The notes under the pieces are model-generated. The model searched no databases. It was not told the DNA's origin and was given only the letters and a program-made list of their open reading frames with translations. The position numbers and the translations under genes were made by a program. Shown one piece after another: positions 38,801-50,800 of a stretch of DNA of 64,000 bases; position 1 is the first letter of the stretch, and each line of letters starts with the position of its first letter. Origin of the DNA: Branchiostoma floridae (Eukaryota; Chordata; Leptocardii; Amphioxiformes; Branchiostomatidae); the NCBI RefSeq assembly GCF_000003815.2, contig NC_049993.1:573390-637389 (forward strand), in the 5' to 3' direction.

Positions 38801-41800
38801 GCAGTCAGACAAGTTATCCTGCTTACCCAACTCTATCTCAGTGTGTCCTTCTTGTGTCTTGAACTAATAACACACAATGCTGTTTAACATTTTAGTCCAC
38901 ATTCATTAGATATGTCATTCATATTTTTGACATCAATGACAGGTATTGAATAAAGTACACACTATAGTACAGGCTATAGAGACAAGTAACAAACTAACCT
39001 TGGCAAACCTCTTGACTGTATAGCCCAGAATACGAACCCTCTCATCCATAGCTGCGTACATGTTCAGCATACGGGTGTTGTACTGGGCCTGGGACAGGGA
39101 TACAGAGGTTTAGACAAGAGGATGTCCAAAGGTACATGTACTAACTAAAGATTCTACCCAGAGACTTGCCAGCAAAATAGTCTGCAATATGGAAAGATAA
39201 GACTAAGGAAGTAATGTATAAGTATACATAAGAATACCACAAAATATTGTTGTCCCTGGATTGCTAAATGTAAAATATGAACATAAATGACTTGAATACT
39301 GTTTGCATTGTGGAGATGGAATTGTCTTGAAATATTGTTTACCCGGATTTCTAACAAATTTATTCAGGGATATTTTCTTTTACCTATCAAGGACATTCTT
39401 GATGACGGATGTGTGTTTGATAAGCTTATTCTAGTGTCGGGTAACAGTGGATAAAAGCAACTTGCACTGGTGCACCACACCAATTTTACATGCACAAACT
39501 TGCATGTTCATGTGGTATTTCAAGCCCTGAAGATGAATGTGAAATATAATAAAGAATCTCTCTCACTCTCACTCACTCATCCTCGCCGCATATCAGTCTT
39601 TGCTAGAATCTAATATATCATGTATCATTACATGTTCCATACTCTATGTGTTCAGTGATTTGTTCAAGCTCCCTGACCACTTCACTTCATACGGCAACTG
39701 CTTGGAGGGGTCAAACTTTTTTATTTACATGCTCCCAGTAGTTTTCAGGTTCCTAAAGGATGTCATCCATACAATCAAATCAACATGGCCTAACTTTGGG
39801 AGATTCGTAAAAAAACTGTTACCATGTGTATTGTTTTTGTATATATTAAATCACATTTAGTAAGAATCATGAAGTGAATCCTAACTGAGCCCAGATTTCT
39901 ATGAAATTTACAAATCCCAGATGACTTCCACTGAGTGAATGAGACAACGTACCAGGATGTTATACAGACTGATGTCACCCTCCAGTTTACTCGGGCGGTG
40001 AACAAACTTCACAATGGGCACCTTTGCTGTGGTGATGGGCAGGATGTTGTACAAGTCTGAAACAAACAGGACAGACTCAGGGCTATTCTAGCCTGATTAA
40101 AACTCGCTTATAGCAGCCCGCCCAACATCTGCCAGCCAGTTATAGCTCCCCGGATAGCAGAGTTTGTGACTAGCCTTCTAAATAAGTACACACTTTTACA
40201 AAATTCAATAGGTGCTGATGTAAGAAATATGCAGTAGCCATTAACAATAACAGACCCATGAGGATTAATCTAGATTTGCATAATTGTACAAATACTATTA
40301 TGTATTAGGTTCCAAGGAAATGCATGATCATGCATAAGTTTCTAAAGGTTATGCATAGTCATGCAGAAAGTTGGAATTCGTAAGCCCCATTTATGCATAA
40401 CTATGCATAATCATTGGATCCTTATGCATAACTATGCATAATGCTGAAACTTATTCATAACTATGCATATCGAGTCATAATTTCAATTTCAATATCACGA
40501 CACACATATCCTGACTAAGTCTTCTAAACAACAATGATATTTTTCCCTAACATATAAATGGAAATCATAAGAAATTGGATTACGTGTTTATCTTCACACA
40601 GATATCATATAATATTCTTACCTATATGCTTCTTTAAAAGCTTTGCCAGCCTTTCTATGATGTCAATGCAGTCCAAGTCCTGAAAAAGAGTTACTGTAGG
40701 TAATAATGGCTTGGAAATGTCACATAATTTATTTAGTATCAAAGGGATGTCAATAAACTGCTAGTACATATTTAATTACAGTACTATAAAAACTGAAGCA
40801 ATAGTTTTAAAAACTCACGTCACTGGTCTCATGACCCTCCAAGGTCATACAGATGTCAAGGTCACTGCCCTTAAAGCCAAATCCATTCATGGAAGACCCA
40901 AACAGGCACAGGTGGGAACCTGGAGGTACAGGTGGGAACAGAGCACTGACTTAGCGACGCCTCCTGTTGGCTGCAGGGAGAACTACAATGTACCAGTCAC
41001 AGTAGTTATGATAATAATTATAATACAAATGAATCAGGGTTCTAGCTAGTGCATTACACTATAATTTGTGACCACTACTCTAAAATAAGGATCACTACTC
41101 TAATATTCAACTAGCATAGTGGTACTTTGCTATCATTTACTTGCTGAAAAATGTCTACTCAAATATGAAAAATGATGATATGCAGCTCCAAAATGACCAA
41201 AAAGTCCTTCAAATTACATGTTAAGTTAACAGAGTTACAGTAAGTCCCCCACATGCAAACGTTTTACTACATTATTTCCAAAATCACACCATTCCTCCAT
41301 TGGTTGTTCGCTATCTTGCCATNNNNNNNNNNNNNNNNNNNNNNNNNNNNNNNNNNNNNNNNNNNNNNNNNNNNNNNNNNNNNNNNNNNNNNNNNNNNNN
41401 NNNNNNNNNNNNNNNNNNNNNNNNNNNNNNNNNNNNNNNNNNNNNNNNNNNNNNNNNNNNNNNNNNNNNNNNNNNNNNNNNNNNNNNNNNNNNNNNNNNN
41501 NNNNNNNNNNNNNNNNNNNNNNNNNNNNNNNNNNNNNNNNNNNNNNNNNNNNNNNNNNNNNNNNNNNNNNNNNNNNNNNNNNNNNNNNNNNNNNNNNNNN
41601 NNNNNNNNNNNNNNNNNNNNNNNNNNNNNNNNNNNNNNNNNNNNNNNNNNNNNNNNNNNNNNNNNNNNNNNNNNNNNNNNNNNNNNNNNNGTCCAGTTCT
41701 AAGTAATACCATAATTTATAGACGTACATACTGACTGTCCAGTCCTTACCATAGACGTACATACTGACTGTCCAGTCCTTACCATAGACGTACATACAGA

Positions 41801-44800
41801 CTGTCCAACCCTTACCATAGACGTACATACAGACTGTCCAGTCCTTACCATAGACGTACAACAGACTGTCCAACCCTTACCATAGACGTACATACTGACT
41901 GTCCAGTCCTTACCATAGACGTACATACAGACTGTCTAACCCTTACCATAGACGTACATACTGACTGTCCAGTCCTTACCATAGACGTACATACAGACTG
42001 TCCAACCCTTACCATAGACGTACATACAGACTGTCCAACCCTTACCATAGACGTACATACAGACTGTCCAGTCCATACCATAGACGTACATACAGACTGT
42101 CCAACCCTTACCATAGACGTACATACAGACTGTCCAGTCCTTACCATAGACGTACATACAGACTGTCCAACCCTTACCATAGACGTACATACTGACTGTC
42201 CAGTCCTTACCATAGACGTACATACAGACTGTCCAACCCTTACCATAGACGTACATACTGACTGTCCAGTCCTTACCATAGACGTACATACAGACTGTCC
42301 AGTCCTTACCATAGACGTACATACAGACTGTCCAGTCCTTACCATAGACGTACATACAGACTGTCCAGTCCTTACCATAGACGTACATACTGACTGTCCA
42401 GTCCTTACCATAGACGTACATACAGACTGTCCAACCCTTACCATAGACGTACATACAGACTGTCCAGTCCTTACCATAGACGTACATACTGACTGTCCAG
42501 TCCTTACCATAGACGTACATACTGACTGTCCAGTCCTTACCATAGACGTACATACAGACTGTCCAACCCTTACCATAGACGTACATACAGACTGTCCAAC
42601 CCTTACCATAGACGTACATACAGACTGTCCAGTCCTTACCATAGACGTACATACTGACTGTCCAGTCCTTACCATAGACGTACATACTGACTGTCCAGTC
42701 CTTACCATAGACGTACATACAGACTGTCCAGTCCTTACCATAGACGTACATACAGACTGTCCAGTCCTTACCATAGACGTACATACAGACTGTCCAGTCC
42801 TTACCATAGACGTACATACAGACTGTCCAACCCTTACCATAGACGTACATACAGACTGTCCAGTCCTTACCATAGATGTACATACAGACTGTCCAGTCCT
42901 TACCATAGACGTACATACAGACTGTCCAGTTCTTACCATAGACGTACATACAGACTGTCCAACCCTTACCATAGACGTACATACAGACTGTCCAGTCCTT
43001 ACCATAGACGTACATACAGACTGTCCAGTCCTTACCACAGACGTACATACAGACTGTCCAGTTCTTACCATAGACGTACATACAGACTGTCCAGTCCTTA
43101 CCATAGACATACATACAGACTGTCCAGTCCTTACCATAGACGTACATACTGACTGTCCAGTCCTTACCATAGACGTACATACAGACTCTATCCAGCAGGT
43201 CTTGGTGTGGTGGGGTCAGTTCTGGAAGGGGCTTCAACTCTTTTTTAAGCTCGTCAGGACAATCATCCTTTAGGTGCCCGTCTTTCTTGCACAGACTGCA
43301 TGTCACTACAGGCCTCTGAAAATTACAACACGAGGCAGTTTAGGTGGGTTTTGTACACATCTCTATCTCTACAGTTTCTCTAAAAACTGTTATAAAAATG
43401 TGAGTCTCACAACTTCTACAAATAGTGACACTGACATTTAGTGCTACATGTTTGTACTATAAACCTGCCTAATCATTCCTGTTAAATGCTCACTTTCCAT
43501 GGATGTTGGAAAACAACTCACCTTTCCCCCAGTCAGGGCTTGAGAGGTGAATTCAAACTGACATGTTTCAGTGGAAACCGTGTTATTTTCATCTTCCTTT
43601 CTGCTCTGTAAGCTGTTTCCTTTCTTGTCTCCTTCCTCTGCGCTCTGGTCTGGTTTGTCAGGATTCACAAAAGACATCAGTGCCGACTTGATAGCCGACT
43701 TGACTAGGAAAGCAGCAGCCTCGTCTATTGTCCAGTGGGTCATCATGTTGGCATGGCAAGAGCTGAGACTTTGGTTGGGATGCAGAGAGTTATTAACAGA
43801 CACTTTCTGACAACTGGCTGACATGTTCTGCCCAAGGTTTGTGTTCCCCTCCACAGTTTTACCGAGTGGTTCATCTGTGTTTTTGCTAGGCTTGGTGCCG
43901 CTCTCGTCACTCCTGTATCCACCAGCTCCATCCGTCACCTCGTCTTCTGTGGTCACGTCTAGCTCACTCGTTGACTCCACACAGCTCTCCGCTGTGGAAT
44001 ACAGACAGTTTTCTACGACAGACTCGACGAGCAGGTCCAGATCACTGACGGACTCCCTGGGACGGGTGCTGTTGGTGTCGGAGAGAGAGGTGTCCATGTA
44101 GGAGCTGATGGTCTCCTCATTGGAACTCTCCTCCTCTTCTTCTAACTCCTCCTCATCCTCCCCATCATCTCCTAAAACACAAGAACACACATCAGCAAAT
44201 CAGCAAATTCTTAAACACCTCAAAAACATACTCAGGGCTCAAAATACTACCTGCATATGCAGGTTAGTGCAGGTAAAAATGGAGCTGTGCAGGTATTTCT
44301 GGTGTCTACCTGCACCTAACCTGCACTGGTCCATGTACTGGGTTTTATACATAAATGATGTAGGTGAATGTGGATTGTTCTTAGCTGCATTGTTGCTACC
44401 TATAAAGTATAAAAGAAAAAATAGCAATGGTTCCTGAACAATTTTAGTATGACCCATACTTCCTAAATTCAGAGTGGTGCAGGTAAAATTTGTCTGGTGC
44501 AGGTAATTTTCAATGTTACCTGCACCAGGGCAGGTATGCAGAAAAAACTATTTTAAGCCCTGATACTGTAATATCCTCACAAGACAATGTGAAAACACAT
44601 ACCATCATCACTGTCACCTGGATGGTCCAAGTCATAGCTGAAGTTCTGGCCAGATTTCTCTGCTTCTGACTCAGACTCAGAGTAGACACGGGAAACAGCA
44701 GGCCTGGCCAGGGTCTGGGTCTTATCTGAGGTTCCAATCCAGATGGAAAAAATGTGTCATTCAATTGTGTACGATTTAGGCCACACTGACTTTATTGTAT

Positions 44801-47800
44801 GGATGACATCCATGTGTATTATAAACTACTTTTCGCCTGTTTTAAAAAAAATCACCTCCTCCAAGTTGCCGTCTCATATTGCCACGGTCCTTGGAGCCCC
44901 ATACCTTCTAGTAGTGTACTTCTTCCATAGTTCTTGTCAAAATCATTATATTAAACATCAATAAACTTCAGCTGAGACTGCTAAAGATGAACAAGACAAT
45001 CTACATGTACATGCACATGTGCCTCCTACAAATAAAGACTTCCCTCGCGAAGCTCAGTCATACAGTTGATGCATACAGGAACACTTTTCCAATGTGATTC
45101 CTATGCATGGCTGAGGGAAACAGAAGGGAAAGCCAATGGAATCATAGCTAATTTCCGTGACCAACTACTCCACCCACAGAAACACAAGGCCCTGCCAGCC
45201 TGCTGTCAGCTAGATACAGGATGCCCCTTGTGGCCCAGGAGTGCCTCATTGTGATTGATTACCAAGAATCACAAGAGGCACACATAAGATTCACTGTCTC
45301 TAATTGGCGAAAAGGAAAGTTGTCCGTTGTATGTCCTCTTAAACAAACATTAGAAGCTCTCTGACTGGGTAAAAAAGGCAGGATACACACAGGAAATAGC
45401 TCTCTTTTTGCCTGGTGTGTTTCTCCTGCATTTCTCCTCTGCTTCATCTGTATGACTGAGCTTTGGAAGGGTTGTCATTTCTGCAGATCTTGTAAGACAA
45501 ATCAGTATGGCCGAAGGTAAGCAAAGTTAAAAATTGAGTTATAAAAAAAAGCTGCTCAAAAATCAGCAACATATTTTTGGCAACTATCAAGATGCCATGG
45601 GGATACAGTCTTGTCGAAGGAGTTTTAAAATGACTCATAACTACCAGATTCTAATGACTACAAAAAACTGCAACGCAGCTCACCTTGCTTCTCAGTCCTC
45701 CTGTTTCCAACCTTCCCTCTGTTTTCCTGACTTGCTCCACTGGAAGGTTTCCTGACACCAAAGTACATGTAGGCCTGTTTGAGCCTGTCTGTCAGGAAGT
45801 CAAACACGGCTGGACTGTTCAGGGACTTGGCTGTGTTCCTCTTGGTGGAGAATGGATCTACAAAATGTGCAAAACACAGAATGGATATAAATAAAACAAG
45901 AAGGAATAGAGGGAAAAATGCAGCTGTGCTTGCCTGATACCCGACGAGTGTACATGTTACACCGACATATTCCTGTCTAAGTTACTAGTTACAGAATGAA
46001 TATGTTAGTACAGTGGAAGCGAGATAATTGCACACTTCTGTTAACTGCACGGAATCCCAAAATCCCGAACTGGTGCGGACCAGCAAGATAACTTCGCATT
46101 ATTGCACCAGCCGGATAATTGCACCAAATTCACTGGCAAATAGGCCGTGCAATTAAGCGGCTTCTAGTTCTACTGTATTTATGTCAGCATATTGAGCTAT
46201 GCTTCCTACTGCTAAGTAAAAACATCATGCATGTATATTCTGTATCACCCGAGGTACCAGCTGACCGCAGACTACACATTATGTATAATCTCATCAGCTA
46301 TGCCAATCAGACATGCTCCATTTGATTTCCTTCAAAAATCCATGAACCAAAAATTTAGAATGGCGAGCTCTTGTGTCATCTAGTCAGGGTTGTAGCCAGC
46401 CTGGAATCATTTTCCATCCTTTCAATTTTGGATGCTATCGAGCAAGCCGTTGCGTCCAAGGGGTGGTTTTCCTAGAGGGGTCTGGGGGCATGCTCCCCTG
46501 AAAATTTTGAGATCTAGACCCTCTGAAACGCTGTTTCCTGCATTTTCAGATGTAAATTTTGCTGGTACACTACACAAGGGAGACAGTTTTATCATATCTT
46601 TACATATTGATTTCTGTTCATCACTGAGGACGGAATGGGTAAAAAATTTTCCGTCCCCAGCCGTAAAATTCCGTCAAAGGACGGAAGGACTGGTGCTGGC
46701 TACAGGGGATCCGCCAGTCAATCCGCCATGCAAATTGATGGTGGTTGAATATAGTTCAGGGTCTAAAACTTTTTTTCCTGGTCAAATGGGTAGAAATCCT
46801 GGCAGTTTTGAGGTGAGTGTGACAGGGGAGGGTTTCTACTTTCTGATTAGGGCCAAAAAGCTGAGTTTTTGTGGTTGTTAGGGGGTATAAAGCTGGGACT
46901 TTTTTGTCCTAGCACATGGCCTCCTCACTGGGTTGTGGTGCGGTTTTGAGGTCAAGGGTCAATCTTTCAGTTTCCCGGAAGTTTGTGCCGTTAGATTAAT
47001 GGCAAAATTTGTTTTTTTTGATAGCTGAGATGTCGGGCTTTCACATGAGGGTATGTTTGTGTGCCAGTAACGTCAGAAAGTTGAGTTATTAACAGTTGCT
47101 TTCTCCTCTTTTTGGCATAGGAACCCATTGTTAAGAGGCTGTATATTGAATCACTGGCGGATGCCCTACAACCCTGCATCTAGTGTTCCCACCTTCTACA
47201 GCCATCCTACGGTGGGGCCACTTCTTCTCCACACGAGTGATGGCGCTGGTCTTCCTGATGGAGATGACGACATCCTCCAGCTCCACCTCCACACTGTAGT
47301 ACCGCAGCAGCTCCAGCCACAGGGCACCCAGCTCGCCGCGGGTCTGTCGGTACGATGTTACATCCACCTGGAGAAAATAGCACAGCAAAGTCAGCCAGTA
47401 CAAATACAGTCTGTCGGTACGACATTACATCCACCTGGGGAAAATAGCACAGCAAAGTCAGCCAGTACAAATACAGTCTGTCGGTACGACATTACATCCA
47501 CCTGGGGAAAATAGCACAGCAAAGTCAGCCAGGACAAATACAGTCTGTCGGTACGACATTACATCCACCTGGGGAAAATAGCACAGCAAAGTCAGCCAGG
47601 ACAAATACAGTCTGTCGGTACGACATTACATCCACCTGGGGAAAATAGCACAGCAAAGTCAGCCAGGACAAATACAGTCTGTCGGTACGACATTACATCC
47701 ACCTGGGGAAAATAGCACAGCAAAGTCAGCCAGTACAAATACAGTCTGTCGGTACGACGTTACATCCACCTGGGGAAAATAGCACAGCAAAGTCAGCCAG

Positions 47801-50800
47801 TACAAATACAGTCTGTCGGTACGACGTTACATCCATCTGGAGAAAATAGCACAGCAAAGTCAGCCAGTACAGATACAAGTTTAGGTACAGGACAGAAGTT
47901 TAGGTCCAGGTACAGGAACAGATATACTAAGAGCATGAGGAACTGATACAGAGGTTTAGGCATAGGTACAGAGGTTTGAGTACAGCTACTCAGGTTAAGG
48001 TACAGGTACAGAGGTTAAGGTATGTAGATTCGAAGGTTTAGGCACAGGCACAGACAGGTATAGTAGTTAAGGTACAGGTACAGAGGTTTAGGACTGGTAC
48101 AGGTACAGAGCTTTAGACAGATACAGAGGTACAGGTACAGAGGTATAGGTACAGGTACAGAGGTTTAGGCATCAGTACAGAGGTTTAGACACCGGTACAG
48201 AGCTTTAGACACAGGTACAGAGGTTTACATGTAGGTACAGGCACAGAGTAAAGGTACACAAAATAGGTACACTTACTGGCTCTGAGTTTTTCTCCACCCT
48301 GGGTATGAGCACTTTGCCTTCCTGTTCTATGACTGTGGTATGATGGATGCTGTCAGGGATAGCCTGGGGGATAAATACAAAGTTAACATGCTTTATAGTT
48401 TTACCTCAAAGTGCCCATATGGCCAGGCCTTACATGATTTTATACGTCATGACATCCATGTGTCCAAGAAAAAGAGACATGCCCTGTTTGGCTCAGTATA
48501 CTAAAACAGCACTGAATGTTTTCATCTTTTTTTCAGCACACATTTCACAAAGAATGGAAGGTTTAGAACAGAAAGGAAAATGCTATTGAGAGATATTTTT
48601 CTTTGCAATACTGGAACTGGTTACTGACATTTAGTCTTAGGGAACTTACTAATAAATATTTCAATTTCCAACTATACCAGTCAGCACTACTTATACCTGC
48701 GTTACTTCTGAGGTGTTCAGACTGTCCGAGGATGTCATACATAACGGGGGCCGCCCTAAGATGGTTCCCGTCGTTAGATGGTACGGATTTTTTGCTGATC
48801 TTATTATCCATAAGTACACCGTGTTTGTTGCCACTGACTATGCTGATTACAAAGGTAAATAAACCAAGTCCATGCACACAGCTTTAATTTGCATTCCAAG
48901 TATACTTTATTAACATATTTACTGCATGTTTTTTTAAAAACAGAATTCTAACAGTAATGTTGACAGTGCTGAACAGCGTTCCCGCCAGGTTCTTGAAAGT
49001 ATGTGTCCAAATATTTCTGAGGGGGGTATTGAGCGCCGGAGGCGCGAGACGAGCGCCGCAGGCGCTCGCATTCTAGGGGGGTCCGGGGGCATGCTCCCCC
49101 GGGAAAATTTGGATTTTCAAACCCTCTAAAACACAATTTCCCGCAATTTGAGAGGAAAATCATGCGCTTGAGATTGGATGTCGGTTGCCTCTTTTACTCC
49201 CGTAATTCAGTAATCGACAACCGCCCTCTCTCAAAAAATACACTGTAGCACGGGGAATCAGCCGTCAGTGATCTGGCCCGGGTATAATTTCTCCAGACAC
49301 GAAAATTTTTGGATTTTTTATGCTTCGCAACAGGGCTCTAGCCAGTTCGTCAGCCCATGGAAAAATTCTGCCAATTTCTTCCGTCATTGAATAAAAAAAA
49401 TGTCGACCTCGTGCGATCGATGTTGCGCCCTCCCTCATCAAATAGTTTTCCGAGACGATAAAATAACGACGACATCACACTCACGAATCGGTGGGGTTTT
49501 ACAAGGCCGTGCCGTCATTTTCCACGAGAGTGCGTTTGTTTCCTGCGACCTCATGATCAGGTAACCCCGTTTTCGGCGTGAAATCTTTGGCTGGATTTAT
49601 TTTTAAATAGACCAAGAACGTTATACATTACTCGAAGGAGGACGATCTGTTGCCTCTTTGGCAGTGATCAGTGCCGGGTAGCCTTGAACTAGTAGCCAGA
49701 AAGACGTTCCAACGTGCTGGGCGCTGCGATCGACGGTCCGTCTTGGGAGGGGGGCGTGCCGCGCCATGTGCCACGGAGGCCAACGCCAGTGCACAGCCGA
49801 CTCGATCGACGCTTGACAACAATATTGCGGCCCCTTTTCTGCCACAAATTTTGTCTTTTTGAAACAAAAGAAATTTTGGAAATAAGAAATAAAGTGTATA
49901 GTTTTGGATTCTTCACTTATTTACCGCGCACCGCTTTTTTAACTTGGATAAATGGGGAAACTTTAATAGTAAATTGTTAGCAGCTAGGGAAGACTTGCCA
50001 GACGACACGGGCGCCTACCAATATCACAAAACAACGTCACGTGCGCTAATACTCGGTAACTTTTGTATTTTCTCCGGTGACCAATGACAGAGTACATCAT
50101 TACATTTATCAAACGCTGATTGGTTATTAAGATGATTGGATTTGGACCTGGTGGCCAATCTAGACTGCTTGGCGCCGGCGGCCTGTTGTCAAAGAAACCG
50201 ACTGCCAATCAACTGCACACAGCGTGAGAACTTTTGTTGAGATGTGCAACACTCGCGCAGAACAGTTTGTTTGTTTGTTCAATACTAGTATTAACCACAA
50301 GTCTTTAACAAATACATGAAAATGAGGAAAGGGAAGTATCATGTTAAAATCAGAATATAAAATCTGCATAAGATTTCTTCCAGTGTTACAGAATGCTGGC
50401 TGTCAGATGTAACGTTACTAGTATTTCACGGACTACAAATGATTATATTGCGCAACGGACAGCTCAGACTGGCGCGTGGCTGGGTGTGTCGCACATGGGT
50501 CCGCTAGTTGTAAAACGTGCCGCGCTCCGCCCCATGGGATGACCGGAAAGTGAACAATTTGAAGTATAAATTGTAAAGGTAGTATTCCTTCTTATAAAGA
50601 CAGATTTTTTAAAAGATTCCAGATACATTTTGTACACTGGTGGTACAGGTCAGCCTTTCTTACAAATTTTTTTATGGACGCATTCAGCCGAGCTGAGTGC
50701 GTCTTTCCAGAAAAAAATGCGTCCAAAGACGTAAAGACGTATGCCTGGCGGGAACGCTGGTGCTGAATCACTGCGGTCACCGGCCTCTGCGTATTGGCGG

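Noticed and set aside
41845-43170. 441-codon open frame of QSVCTSMVRTG repeats in the frame next to the exon frame
   Set aside because: Periodic read-through of the 33-bp array out of frame with the knuckle exon. Only the exon-frame continuation is kept as a finding, and not as a gene.
41697-43190. CRISPR-like array
   Set aside because: Units are head-to-tail with no unique spacers, and the genome is eukaryotic.
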